A DNA stretch of 64,000 nucleotides, taken from positions 1 through 64,000 of the forward strand of contig NZ_JALBGV010000008.1 in the NCBI RefSeq assembly GCF_023006505.1, read 5' to 3'. Below are positions 28,301-36,889 of the stretch, in pieces. Source of the stretch: Neorhizobium sp. SHOUNA12A (lineage in GTDB: Bacteria > Pseudomonadota > Alphaproteobacteria > Rhizobiales > Rhizobiaceae). Numbering within the stretch: position 1 is the stretch's first letter; each line of letters opens with the position of its first letter. The notes under the pieces were generated by a model. The model was not told where the DNA came from. It made no database searches and saw nothing but the letters and a program-made list of their open reading frames with translations. The translations under genes were made by a program, and so were the position numbers.

Positions 28301-29268
28301 TCTACCTTGATGCCGGCTGTCTTGACGATCTTGCTGTAGCGCTTCGTCTCGTCGACCACGAAGGCCTTCAGATCGGCGCTGTTCTTGTACATCGGCTCGA
28401 AGCCGAAGACGGTCAGCTTGTCCTTGAATTCGGCGGAGGTGACAACGTCCTGCAGGACCTTGCCGAGATATTCCGCCGCTTTTGGATCAAGATTTTTCGG
28501 CGCCCAGACACCGTACCAGGAGAGCATTTCCAATGCAGGCATGCCGCTCTCGGCAACGGTCGGGACATCCGGTGCCAGGGGCGAACGGGTGAGGCTGGTC
28601 ACCGCAAGCGGCTTCAGCCGGCCTGCCTTGACATGCGGCAGGGACGACAGGATCGGATCGGCGATCAGTTGCACCTGGCCGCCAATCATGTCGGTAAGTG
28701 CCGGACCGGCTCCCTTGTAGGTAACCACTTCAGTATCGACGCCAGCTTCGCCCTTCAGGACTTCCACAGCCAAATGACCAGCCGAGCCATAACCCGAGGT
28801 GGCGAAGTTGTAGGAATCCGGAGCCGCCTTCACCTCGGCGAAGAATTCCTTCAGCGTGTTCGCCTTGTCCGACGGATTGGTGGTGATCAGCAGAGGGCCA
28901 GCCGCGATGCCGCTGATGTGCGTGAAGTCGTTGACGACATCGAAAGGCACGTTCTTGTTGATCAGCGGCGTGACCACATGGATCGACGCATTCAGCAGCA
29001 GGGTGTAGCCATCGGGAGCAGCCTTGACCACATCGGACGAACCGACCACGCCGCCGGCACCGCCCGCACGGTTATCGACCACGAATGTCTTACCGGTCTT
29101 AACCGAAAGCGTGGCGGCAAGAACGCGTGCAACGCCATCGACTGCACCGCCCGGCGGATAAGGCACGACAATGGATACCGGCCGGCTGGGATAGTCGTCC
29201 GCCTTGGCGAGGCCGGCCACCGACAACGTCATCGATAGAGAAAGCAATACTGTTCCGAAGCGGTTCAT
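28297..29268 (-). CDS. tctC: tripartite tricarboxylate transporter substrate-binding protein (TctC/Bug)
   Basis: A 323-residue Bug/TctC receptor: signal peptide from MNRFGTVLLSLSMTLSVAGL ending at KA-DD, then YPSRPVSIVVPYPPGGAVDG, the FVVDNRAGGAGGVVGS block, and APDGYTLLLN, the ligand loops of the family. ATG 29268 is chosen because the signal peptide starts there; the frame extends 57 codons further up without support. It is the periplasmic receptor for the TctAB channel and overlaps the oxidoreductase gene by 4 nt. Confidence 0.93.
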   Translation of the reverse strand: MNRFGTVLLSLSMTLSVAGLAKADDYPSRPVSIVVPYPPGGAVDGVARVLAATLSVKTGKTFVVDNRAGGAGGVVGSSDVVKAAPDGYTLLLNASIHVVTPLINKNVPFDVVNDFTHISGIAAGPLLITTNPSDKANTLKEFFAEVKAAPDSYNFATSGYGSAGHLAVEVLKGEAGVDTEVVTYKGAGPALTDMIGGQVQLIADPILSSLPHVKAGRLKPLAVTSLTRSPLAPDVPTVAESGMPALEMLSWYGVWAPKNLDPKAAEYLGKVLQDVVTSAEFKDKLTVFGFEPMYKNSADLKAFVVDETKRYSKIVKTAGIKVE

Positions 29269-29363
29269 GATGGATTCCTTCTGGCTCCAAGAGGATGTAT
29301 GCAGTCGAAAGTCATTGTATGCATCGCGGATTCTTCGCGGCGAGCAGCAATCCGCTCCCGCCG

Positions 29364-30146
29364 TCAGAACGTTCCGGGATATTGCCCGCCATCGATTAGC
29401 AGGTTCTGAGCGGTGACGAAGCCGGCATTCGCCGAGCACAGGAAGGCAATGTAGGCGCCAATTTCTTCGGGGCGCCCGTAGCGGCCGGCCGGGTTCTGTG
29501 CCGCACGGGCGGCCCAGATTTCGTCGAAAGAGCGGCCGCTTTCCTGAGCAAGTACCTCGACATGCTGGCGCTGGCCATCCGAAGCGACAATGCCCGGGAG
29601 CACATTGTTGATCGTCACATTGTGGGCGATCGTCTGTCGAGCGAGGCCAGCGACGAAACCGACCAGGCCGGAGCGCGCCGCATTCGACATGCCAAGCTCG
29701 GCCTGGGCGATCTTGACGCTGCGCGACACGATGTTGACGATACGCCCGAACTCGCGGGCCATCATTCCGTCGACGGTCAGACGCATCATGTCGATCGGTG
29801 TCAGCATCATCCGATCGATGCCCCGCAACCAGTCCTCACGAGACCAGTTGCGGAAATCACCGGGCAGTTCGCCATCGGCGTTGTTGACCAGAATGTCCGG
29901 TTTTGGGCAGACGGACAGAACGGCTTCACGACCGGCAAGCGTGGTAATATCGCCGACGACGGTAGTGACGCGGGCGCCGGTAACCGCTCGGATTTCTGCG
30001 GCCGCCGCCTGCAGTGTTTCGGGCGTGCGGGCGATGATGGTCAGATCCACATTCTCCCGCGCGAGAGCCATTGCGGCGGCCTTGCCCATGCCTCGGCTTG
30101 CGCCGGTAACGATAGCATTCCGACCGGAAATCCCGAGATCCATCGG
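29364..30146 (-). CDS. SDR family oxidoreductase (catalytic Tyr/Lys replaced)
   Basis: A 260-residue short-chain dehydrogenase-like protein. Cofactor loop GASRGMGKA is intact and a NADG replaces the usual NNAG (VNNADGELP). Ser of the triad is present (VNIVSRSVKI), but the YxxxK catalytic pair is replaced by SNAAR in the aligned place (GMSNAARSGLVGF). A known SDR subgroup shares this substitution; its chemistry is unclear. ATG at 30146 begins the family N-terminus. It follows the DapA-like gene by 7 nt in the operon and probably acts on the same pathway. Confidence 0.85.
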   Translation of the reverse strand, partial: PMDLGISGRNAIVTGASRGMGKAAAMALARENVDLTIIARTPETLQAAAAEIRAVTGARVTTVVGDITTLAGREAVLSVCPKPDILVNNADGELPGDFRNWSREDWLRGIDRMMLTPIDMMRLTVDGMMAREFGRIVNIVSRSVKIAQAELGMSNAARSGLVGFVAGLARQTIAHNVTINNVLPGIVASDGQRQHVEVLAQESGRSFDEIWAARAAQNPAGRYGRPEEIGAYIAFLCSANAGFVTAQNLLIDGGQYPGTF

Positions 30147-30153
30147 CCGGGCC

Positions 30154-31101
30154 TCAGGCTGCCAAGGCGGAAGCGGGCTGCAGCTTCCAGCCATATTTCT
30201 TGTCGAGGCCGAGGTCCTGGACGATGCGAATACCCTTTGCGAGCGCTTCGCCTTCCAGGCCGGTCAACGGCCGCCGCAGTTCGCCAGCCGGCAGTCCGAC
30301 AGCCTTCATCAGCGATTTCACGGCCACCGGATTGATCGCCGAGTAATTGTAGTGCAGCAGCGGCAGAAGGTTCAAATAGGTGTCGCGGAACCCTTCGGCT
30401 TCGACATAACTCGTCCACGGACGCGACATCACCGCCACTTCGGCCGGGGCAATATTGCCGCCCATGTTGGCAGTGCCATGGCCACCAAGGCTCATTGTCG
30501 GAACGACGAGGCCGAGATTGGGGCTGTCGCAGCACATGACCGAAATATCCGGACGCGCGGCGAGAACCTGGGCAACCTGGCCGACACGGGCAGTTGATTC
30601 CTTGTGAATGACGTAGTTGGGATGCTTGAAGATGCGCAGCAGGTGATCCCAGTGCAGGTCGCTCTTGACGCGCGGCGGGTTGTTGTAGAGCCCGAGGGGC
30701 AGGTCGGTTGCGTCGGCTACCTCCAGGAAATAACCTTCGATGTCCGCTTCCGGCGCGCAGATATATGCTGGAGCCGCGAGGATGGCACCGTCCGCGCCGT
30801 TATCCTTGGCGAACTTCACATTTTCAATCGTAACGTCGGTGTTGTTGCCGGTGCAGCCAAAGAAGATCGGCATCTTGGCCGATTTCATTTTCGACGTCTC
30901 GACGATGATTTTCTTCTTCTCCTCGGCCGACAGCATGGATACCTCGCCGGTCGAACCCATGATCAAGACGGCTGAGGTGCCATTCGCCTCATGGAAGGAA
31001 AGCAATTCGCGGAATGCACCCATATCGACGGCGCCTGACTTGTCAAACGGGGTGATCAAGGCAACGAAGGATCCGGTGATCTTCGGGGCAGCAGCAGTCA
31101 T
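30154..31101 (-). CDS. DHDPS/NAL (DapA) family aldolase-like protein
   Basis: A 315-residue class I aldolase-superfamily TIM barrel. It has GSFVALITPFDKSGAVDMGA, the SAVLIMGSTGEVSMLS anion loop (GSTGE), GLYNNPPRV (the Tyr of the YNxP motif) and YVIHKESTARV, where the Lys is the expected Schiff-base residue. Family members include dihydrodipicolinate synthase, N-acetylneuraminate lyase and keto-deoxy-sugar or hydroxyproline-pathway enzymes. Being the first gene of a catabolic operon with a carboxylate importer, a catabolic lyase or deaminase role is more likely than lysine synthesis. Confidence 0.88.
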   Translation of the reverse strand: MTAAAPKITGSFVALITPFDKSGAVDMGAFRELLSFHEANGTSAVLIMGSTGEVSMLSAEEKKKIIVETSKMKSAKMPIFFGCTGNNTDVTIENVKFAKDNGADGAILAAPAYICAPEADIEGYFLEVADATDLPLGLYNNPPRVKSDLHWDHLLRIFKHPNYVIHKESTARVGQVAQVLAARPDISVMCCDSPNLGLVVPTMSLGGHGTANMGGNIAPAEVAVMSRPWTSYVEAEGFRDTYLNLLPLLHYNYSAINPVAVKSLMKAVGLPAGELRRPLTGLEGEALAKGIRIVQDLGLDKKYGWKLQPASALAA

Positions 31102-31116
31102 TGCAGGACTCCGTGA

Positions 31117-31139
31117 ATGTTAAACAATGTTTGAAACAT
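31117..31139. promoter_or_regulatory. candidate operator upstream of the TctABC operon
   Basis: Just upstream of the first operon gene the sequence ATGTT...AACAT (outer 5-bp arms) encloses AAACA-A-TGTTT (31122-31132). Nested symmetry in an AT-rich leader suggests a repressor or activator site, perhaps for the neighbouring TetR protein. The evidence is symmetry and position only. Confidence 0.35.
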
Positions 31140-31398
31140 AATTTGAGACGAGATGGAGTCAATGATTTTAATCGGTCAGACCGCCCAAGAATCAAGCAGC
31201 AGCCGGTGACTTTGGAAAAACCAGAATGCGATTGAAGGAATAATTGGAAAAACAGTCTAACCTTGAAATATATGCCCTGACGTTTTTCTCAAAAGGCAAT
31301 AAAAAAGATTATCATCCAGCGTAGATCCGATTTTGAATAGAAACTGAAGTATACCTCATCGTGCGCAACTTTCAGCTGTAGGTCGAGATCCGAGATCA
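31140..31398. other. AT-rich intergenic promoter region
   Basis: No gene is visible on either strand between the operon start and the end of the tetR gene. The stretch is markedly AT-rich compared with its surroundings (for example around 31255-31345), as expected of the promoter of the minus-strand operon starting at 31101. No confident -35/-10 pair could be assigned. Confidence 0.4.
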
Positions 31399-32082
31399 TC
31401 ACCCGATGGCAGGCGCATGGAATCCGGTGCAAATAAACCGCGAGAGCTGACGGATGATCTCTTCATCATCATCGGTATCGCAAAGGCCGCCGGACAGTTG
31501 CTTGAGGCGGTACGATGCTGGGTCCGAATCGATCAGGACCTGCATGATGGCGCCAATCGAAAAATTATAACGCCAGAAAATATCGCGGCGCTGCATATCC
31601 GGGAGTGCTCGACTGAAGGCATCGATAAAGCGGAACACGGCTGGATCGACGCGGCGTATGAAAAAACGGTTGGTCGATTCACGCGGCCGCGAACGGACCT
31701 GCAGGATCAGCCGCGTCAGGGGGCGTGCGCCCGAGGCGTCGCGGCTGAACTGTACCATCGGTCGGACAAGAGCTCCGACGACTTCCTCCAAAACCGGGAA
31801 TCCCGGCCGAGCTGTGGCCTCGCATTTTTCCAAAGCGTCTATCCGGGCATGGGTATAGGGCTCCATCATCAGGTTAAGCACCTCGCTGATGAGATCTTCC
31901 TTGGAGCCGAAATAATAATTGACGGCAGCAACATTCACATCGGCCCGCCTCGTGATGTCGCGAACGGTCGCCAGATCAAATCCCTGCTCGATAAACACTT
32001 CGCGCGCGGCCGCGACAATACGCTCTCGCGGCTCATCCGCACGATTGACGCTGGACGTTCCGTTATCTGCCTTTTTCACCAT
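31399..32082 (-). CDS. TetR family transcriptional regulator
   Basis: A 227-residue TetR-type regulator. The N-terminal HTH reads RERIVAAAREVFIEQGFDLA, then TVRDITRRADVNVAAVNYYF, GSKEDLISEVLN; the C-terminal domain resembles the CecR/DUF1956 type (PMVQFSRDASGARPLTRLIL). An ATG at 32082 is preferred; an ATG at 32154 would add 24 residues not seen in the family. It lies upstream of the DapA-TctABC operon in the same orientation, 297 nt away, and is the best candidate regulator. Confidence 0.88.
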   Translation of the reverse strand: MVKKADNGTSSVNRADEPRERIVAAAREVFIEQGFDLATVRDITRRADVNVAAVNYYFGSKEDLISEVLNLMMEPYTHARIDALEKCEATARPGFPVLEEVVGALVRPMVQFSRDASGARPLTRLILQVRSRPRESTNRFFIRRVDPAVFRFIDAFSRALPDMQRRDIFWRYNFSIGAIMQVLIDSDPASYRLKQLSGGLCDTDDDEEIIRQLSRFICTGFHAPAIG

Positions 32083-32378
32083 ACATCCCAAATTCTTTGC
32101 TTCGCGGCTATCGTCGTCGTTTTGTAGCGGACCGACGGGGGCCATCAAGTGCAATTTTTGGGAGCATGAGGATTTGTGGGGCCGTCATCAAGCTTGGCAC
32201 CGCAGTCCACACCGGTCAATTTGGCAGCGGCAAAATGGCGTTTGATGCCGTCCCGCACGAAAACCGCCCCGCCAGCATAACTCGGCGCTCATCCTGGGCA
32301 GATGATGGCGCCGACCTTGTTGTTTGGGAAAGAAGCCTGACTGAGGATATGACCTCTACTCGGCCAGATTGAATGAAC

Positions 32379-32969
32379 TCATCCTTGCCGTTTATGACCT
32401 GCCGTAAACCAGGCTACCAGCTCGGCCGAATTGCGTACGCCTACGGCTTGCATAAGCCGGGCGCGATGAGATTCGATGGTACGTTTCGAAAGTCCGAGTT
32501 CGTCAGCGATCATTGCGTTACTCTTTCCCTGGGCAACCAGGGTGATGATCTGGTGCTGCCGGTCGGTAAAGGTAGGATCGGAGCTTTTGATCGGCCGGTT
32601 GATCGCTTGGAAACAATAGAGTGCTTCGGCAAACGGATCGGCAAAATGGTGGCTACGGCCGTTCACCCTGCACCAGAAGCGTCCGCCATCCCCCCTCGTC
32701 ATGATCCGTTCGTCATAAAAAACCTGCCCGGCAGGCAGATGACTGCGCCACAAATGACCAATGCGGACAAAGTCTGCGATCTTCGGGTAGAGCCGTGCAA
32801 AACTGGTGTCCAGGATCTCTTCCCGGCGAAGCCCAAAAAGCGTCGCGAATTCGACGTTACAATCGCGAATAATGCGATGCCTTGCATAAACCATCGGCAC
32901 CGGCATATCGGCCAGCAGAAACCGATGGCTCTGATCCGGATCCGCGATTGATGCTGGAGCTTCAGACAT
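32379..32969 (-). CDS. PAS domain LuxR-type response regulator-like protein
   Basis: A 196-residue protein with an N-terminal PAS domain (LADMPVPMVYARHRIIRDCN, EFATLFGLRREEILDTSF) and a C-terminal LuxR/FixJ-type HTH (TDRQHQIITLVAQGKSNAMI, LGLSKRTIESHRARLM). There is no receiver domain and no autoinducer-binding domain. It is divergent from the CoA-transferase pair, with 77 nt between the starts, and probably controls it in response to a ligand or redox signal bound by PAS. The signal is unknown. Confidence 0.88.
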   Translation of the reverse strand: MSEAPASIADPDQSHRFLLADMPVPMVYARHRIIRDCNVEFATLFGLRREEILDTSFARLYPKIADFVRIGHLWRSHLPAGQVFYDERIMTRGDGGRFWCRVNGRSHHFADPFAEALYCFQAINRPIKSSDPTFTDRQHQIITLVAQGKSNAMIADELGLSKRTIESHRARLMQAVGVRNSAELVAWFTAGHKRQG

Positions 32970-33046
32970 GCAGTATAAATACGGCTAGTCGCCGGGGCCG
33001 ATCAAGCCTTAGTTTCGCAGTAACGTAATTTCGTGGGAGGGTCGGG

Positions 33047-33760
33047 ATGCGAAAGATAGTATCGAGCGCCACTGAGGCGCTGGCAGGCGTCTTGAAGGAC
33101 GGCATGGTGATCATGTCGGGAGGCTTCGGGCTTTGCGGAATACCGGAAACGCTGATCGAGGCCGTCAAGCTGTCCGGCGTAAAGGATCTCACGGTCGTCT
33201 CGAACAATGCCGGCGTCGATGGGATAGGCCTCGGCTTGTTGCTGGAAACGCGACAGATTCGGAAAATGATCTCGTCCTATGTCGGGGAGAACAAGCTCTT
33301 CGCCCAACAGTTTCTGTCCGGCGAACTCGAGCTCGAGTTTAATCCGCAGGGCACGCTTGCCGAACGGATACGCGCAGGCGGCGCAGGCATCCCGGCGTTC
33401 TTCACAAAGACGGGTGTCGGTACGATCATTTCGGAGGGCAAGGAGATCCGGGAGTTCGGCGGCGAGCAATATGTGATGGAAATGGCGCTGACCGCGGACG
33501 TATCGCTTGTCCATGCCTGGAAGGGCGACACCGAAGGCAATCTCGTCTATCGCAAGACGGCCCGGAACTTCAATCCGATGATGGCGACCGCGGGCAAGTT
33601 CACGGTCGCCGAGGTCGAACATCTCGTCGACGTCGGCCAGATCGACGCCGACCATATCCATACGCCGGGCATCTTCGTCTCGAAAATTCTCCATGTTCCC
33701 GATGCGAAGAAACATATCGAACAGCGGACCGTGAGATCCGTACAGACGGAGGCGATGTAA
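33047..33760 (+). CDS. scoA: 3-oxoacid CoA-transferase subunit A
   Basis: A 237-residue alpha subunit of a class I CoA-transferase: [20 protein letters not shown] (CoA-transferase signature 1), [19 protein letters not shown], and [17 protein letters not shown]. The profile fits the succinyl-CoA:3-oxoacid type (ScoA) better than the glutaconate type. A strong GGGAGG site precedes ATG 33047. Its stop overlaps the beta subunit start by one base (TAATG). It activates acetoacetate or similar oxoacids with succinyl-CoA. Confidence 0.92.
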   Translation: MRKIVSSATEALAGVLKDGMVIMSGGFGLCGIPETLIEAVKLSGVKDLTVVSNNAGVDGIGLGLLLETRQIRKMISSYVGENKLFAQQFLSGELELEFNPQGTLAERIRAGGAGIPAFFTKTGVGTIISEGKEIREFGGEQYVMEMALTADVSLVHAWKGDTEGNLVYRKTARNFNPMMATAGKFTVAEVEHLVDVGQIDADHIHTPGIFVSKILHVPDAKKHIEQRTVRSVQTEAM

Positions 33761-34401
33761 TGGCTTGGACACGCGACCAGATGGCCGCGCGCGCAGCGCG
33801 TGAGCTTCAGGACGGCTTCTACGTCAACCTTGGCATCGGCATTCCGACGCTGGTGGCCAACCACATTCCCGACGGGATCAATGTCGTGCTGCAGAGCGAA
33901 AATGGCATGCTCGGCATCGGCCCTTTCCCGCTCGACAATGAAGTCGACGCCGACCTCATCAATGCCGGCAAGCAGACGGTCAGCGAACTGCCGATGACGA
34001 GCTTCTTTTCGTCAGCCGACAGTTTCGCGATGATCCGCGGCGGTCACATCGACCTGTCGATCCTGGGCGCCATGCAGGTGGCCAGCAACGGTGACCTCGC
34101 GAACTGGATGATTCCCGGCAAGATGGCCAAGGGCATGGGTGGCGCGATGGACCTCGTCGCCGGCGTCAAACGCGTCGTGGTACTGATGGAGCACGAGGCC
34201 AAGGGCGAGTCGAAGCTTTTGCCGGAATGCGATCTTCCGCTGACAGGCAAGCGCGTCGTGGACCTCGTCATCACCGACCTCGGCGTTTTCACGATCGCAA
34301 GGACGGGCGCTCCTGAAATGGTGCTGATCGAAATGGCAGACGGAGTGACCTTGGAAGAAATCAAGGCAAAGACCAGAGCTGATTTCAGGGTCGGTCTTTG
34401 A
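33760..34401 (+). CDS. scoB: 3-oxoacid CoA-transferase subunit B
   Basis: A 213-residue beta subunit. Signature 2 appears as [16 protein letters not shown]; the Glu of SENG is the catalytic residue that forms the acyl-CoA thioester. Also [39 protein letters not shown] and [14 protein letters not shown]. The length is usual. Together with subunit A it forms the heterotetrameric enzyme. No thiolase gene follows, so the pair serves a pathway encoded elsewhere. Confidence 0.92.
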   Translation: MAWTRDQMAARAARELQDGFYVNLGIGIPTLVANHIPDGINVVLQSENGMLGIGPFPLDNEVDADLINAGKQTVSELPMTSFFSSADSFAMIRGGHIDLSILGAMQVASNGDLANWMIPGKMAKGMGGAMDLVAGVKRVVVLMEHEAKGESKLLPECDLPLTGKRVVDLVITDLGVFTIARTGAPEMVLIEMADGVTLEEIKAKTRADFRVGL

Positions 34402-34812
34402 TCGTCGCATGGGGCGATACATCCCGCGAGGTGATCGCCCACGCCGGAGCCGATCTCTTCCTGATCGGTGGGAACGTGGTCGGCCTGCTGCTCGCACCAA
34501 TCTTCCCACCGCGAAAAGGGATCCGCCTGCTCAGCGTCACCCTGTCTTCGCTGGAGCGGCGGGCCTCTGGAACGGAGCCGCTGCTGCGGCTGCCGCTTTA
34601 GACCGCCAGCTTTGTCTGAGCAGGAAAAGTTGAACGGTGAAGCGCCCGGCGGAAGCCTATACGGGATGTCTGGTTTAGGAAGGAGCCCCTCGAGCCAGTT
34701 ATGCGTCGATCGGGGCTTGGAAATAGTAAACAGTTGGATTTAGCGCGAATTCGCACGATTGACGACTGACAATCTGGCCCTAGCTTCGTGCTCTCATCGC
34801 GGCCAGGATCCT
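34402..34812. other. gene-poor stretch
   Basis: No convincing gene. A 67-codon frame from TTG 34398, overlapping the scoB stop, reads AHAGADLFLIGGNVVGLLLA with a hydrophobic core but has no family I recognise and no ribosome site; it may be a decayed 5' end. The remainder has stop codons in all frames. An AT-rich patch at 34725-34750 may belong to the promoter of the following gene. Confidence 0.35.
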
Positions 34813-35121
34813 ATGTCAGCACTTATTTCCGTACTCCGCCAAGCCATCCAGCGCTCCAGCGACGCCACGGTCGAAGGGCGGCAACGTATCTATGCTTCCG
34901 CCCGCCGCGCAGTAGAACGGCTTCTTACACGCGCAGACATGCCTGCTGGGGATGGTTCTCTGCCGATCCAACTGCACAGGCTCGACGAGGCGATCAAGGA
35001 AATCGAAAGAGAATTCTTGGCGGATGACCGCGACCACACCGGCCTGCAGTTGGATGGCAATCTGCCCGACCTTTCGACCGAGCGCCGGCAGCGGCGTAGC
35101 CGTGTCAAGAACAGCACGTGA
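34813..35121 (+). CDS. conserved-looking hypothetical protein (102 aa)
   Basis: A 102-residue helical, charged protein starting MSALISVLRQAIQRSSDATV. The N-terminal half (GRQRIYASARRAVERLLTR) resembles a recurring rhizobial small-protein pattern of unknown function with a VYxxARxAxERLL helix. No signal peptide or membrane segment. ATG 34813 is chosen over an ATG at 34759 because AGGA lies just upstream and the conserved-looking part begins there. It is followed on the other strand by a small membrane-protein frame. Confidence 0.6.
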   Translation: MSALISVLRQAIQRSSDATVEGRQRIYASARRAVERLLTRADMPAGDGSLPIQLHRLDEAIKEIEREFLADDRDHTGLQLDGNLPDLSTERRQRRSRVKNST

Positions 35122-35134
35122 GGAAAATGTCTTT

Positions 35135-35260
35135 CTACCGGATCGTGCCAGTCACGATGGGATCAAGTTTGTCGAGCTGGTCCCAAGCGAGCGACGCGCC
35201 AAACAGCAGCACCGCAATAATCGGGATAACCAAAAGCACAGCACCACCGGGAACACGCAT
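35135..35260 (-). CDS. small single-pass membrane protein (41 aa)
   Basis: A short frame starts MRVPGGAVLLVIPIIAVLLF, one strong hydrophobic helix, and ends with a polar tail LAWDQLDKLDPIVTGTIR. GAGG lies 8 nt upstream of the ATG. Composition and layout (N-terminal helix, short acidic cytoplasmic or periplasmic tail) are those of real bacterial small membrane proteins. Its function is unknown; chance occurrence cannot be excluded at this length. Confidence 0.45.
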   Translation of the reverse strand: MRVPGGAVLLVIPIIAVLLFGASLAWDQLDKLDPIVTGTIR

Positions 35261-35429
35261 GACAAAACCTCTCAGCGATTGAGCCCCAGACTCATGCTCC
35301 GGCTTCGTTACTGAGAGGTTAATTGCGTCTCGCTTTTACACAGGAAGGCACCCCAGGATGAAGCTGCGCGATCGGTCGATTGAGCGGCTTCATCAGAAAT
35401 GGCTACTAGAGCACCCGTTCGAAACGGCT

Positions 35430-35768
35430 TTATCTATAGGGCGATGAACAGATTACTCGCACGCCTGCGCGCGGAGAATCCGTGGTGTCGCAAGCGCGAT
35501 AGGACTGATAGCGGTTTGTACACCACTGTGCATGGCTGCCGCCACCCGCGCGATGAGGCTGGCTCGCGATGGCACCGCCGATGATAGCGGCAGCACCGAA
35601 TGCTGCAAGGGAGTACCAGAAACCATCGCTGTGGTGGCGGTAGCCTGTACGTCTGTTTCCGTATCCGCGTTGCCCATTGTCGATATTCGCGACGATCATT
35701 GTATCCACGACGGTCATCCCGCTATAGAGTGCACCCGCAACTCTGCGAACACGGGAATAGGTATTCAT
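35430..35768 (-). CDS. BA14K-like protein, probably N-terminally degraded
   Basis: The C-terminal two thirds match the BA14K family (immunoreactive Brucella/rhizobial envelope proteins): a Gly/Arg/Tyr-rich part, the helix [20 protein letters not shown], and the signature [16 protein letters not shown] with the terminal ICSSPYR. BA14K proteins normally start with a Sec signal peptide and a Pro/Gln-rich segment; here the N-terminus ([18 protein letters not shown]) has none. The start codon shares the CATG of the cspA start on the other strand. Probably a decayed gene whose 5' end was replaced by the csp locus. Confidence 0.6.
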   Translation of the reverse strand: MNTYSRVRRVAGALYSGMTVVDTMIVANIDNGQRGYGNRRTGYRHHSDGFWYSLAAFGAAAIIGGAIASQPHRAGGGSHAQWCTNRYQSYRACDTTDSPRAGVRVICSSPYR

Positions 35769-35970
35769 GGCGACTGGTACAGTGAAATTTTTCAACGACG
35801 ACAAGGGTTTTGGTTTCATCACGCCCGAGAATGGCGGACAGGACGTTTTCGTCCACGTCTCCGCACTCGAGCGCGGCGGATCGCTCCGTGAAGGCGACAA
35901 GGTCAGCTTCGAACTGGGGCAAGATCGCAAGACCGGAAAATCAAAAGCAGAGAACGTTTCGGTTCTTTGA
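35767..35970 (+). CDS. cspA: cold-shock protein, CspA family
   Basis: A 67-residue single cold-shock domain with both RNA-binding motifs: [19 protein letters not shown] (RNP1 KGFGFI) and [13 protein letters not shown] (RNP2 VFVHV). It ends [11 protein letters not shown]. It acts as an RNA chaperone or transcription antiterminator; many rhizobial paralogs are not cold-induced. Its ATG overlaps, in the opposite direction, the start of the BA14K-like frame. AGG lies 5 nt upstream. Confidence 0.95.
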   Translation: MATGTVKFFNDDKGFGFITPENGGQDVFVHVSALERGGSLREGDKVSFELGQDRKTGKSKAENVSVL

Positions 35971-36454
35971 CTAAGAACTCGGCTTCGCGAAATACAGGGC
36001 TCTGCCAGGAAGCGCTGTTCAGCTTGAGCTGGCAGTTTCGCCAACGAGCCAAGCTGATCCATGTGGCACATCGACGAGATCAACGCGCCGGAATAGCAGG
36101 CCTGCCGAGATTGGATGTAGGTTGGACAAGCGAGCCGTTAGCTTGCCAGCGAGGTCCCGACGGGTAGGGTCCAGGACAGGGCTACGATGCCCTGCGAGAT
36201 CTGATAAGGTTTCGGGAGAGACTGACTAGGTGCGGGGAGCGGAGTTCGCGGTCGGTACGGCGGCCGGGCGTGACGCTGATCGCAATCCGCCTTCCGCACT
36301 TCCCAACCAGGTCGATGAGATCGAAGCCGTTCAGCACCCCTCCTGATAAACATGGGCGGGTGCAAGTTGTCTTGGCGATTCCGGGACAAAGAATGCTGTA
36401 GCCTGCCGGCGAGCCCGAGCTGCGGCTGTAAAGATTCTAAGAAGGAAGCTGATA
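35971..36454. other. gene-free stretch after cspA
   Basis: No supported gene on either strand. The open frames here are arginine- and proline-rich shadows without a ribosome site. A small inverted repeat GTTCTT/AAGAAC lies across the cspA stop, too weak to call a terminator. Confidence 0.4.
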
Positions 36455-36631
36455 ATGGGATGGAAAACGCCAAAGGTCGAGTACGTCAACGGTTATAGGA
36501 TTGTTGAGCTCGAGGGACCGACCTTCAAAGTTTATGACGGCGACCGCCAGCTCGGTGAGGATTTCCCCTACTCCGGCGAAGCGGCCGCTCACGCGAAGTC
36601 TCTTCCAACGCTGGATCCTCCGCGGCGATGA
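36455..36631 (+). CDS. small hypothetical protein (58 aa)
   Basis: A short frame starting MGWKTPKVEYVNGYRIVELE and continuing through FKVYDGDRQLGEDFPYSGEA to a basic end. AAGGAAG lies 7 nt upstream of the ATG, a good ribosome site. The sequence reads like a small beta-rich domain with alternating charged and hydrophobic residues. I do not recognise it. It stands alone with no operon partners. Confidence 0.55.
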   Translation: MGWKTPKVEYVNGYRIVELEGPTFKVYDGDRQLGEDFPYSGEAAAHAKSLPTLDPPRR

Positions 36632-36889
36632 GTAGGACTTCCGAACGGTTTTCGGACATTTCCTCTTCGGCGGTCACGGTGGAAATCGGACTCAAGGACA
36701 CCTAGCTGAATATCACCTTCATTGGGACCATGGATTGATCACTTTCAATCCGGCGGCCTCGAAGGGGCTTGTGTCGCGCGATCTGGTCAAGGCGGTGGGC
36801 ATGAGTGGTATCATGAGTGGTATCTTCAAGAGCCAGATATCTCGGATTTGCGAAGAGATCGATGAGAAGGTCACGGCTTTTCCATCCCA

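Noticed and set aside
35769..36083. 105-codon N-terminal extension of the BA14K-like frame
   Set aside because: It is antisense to cspA and shows no signal peptide or BA14K sequence.
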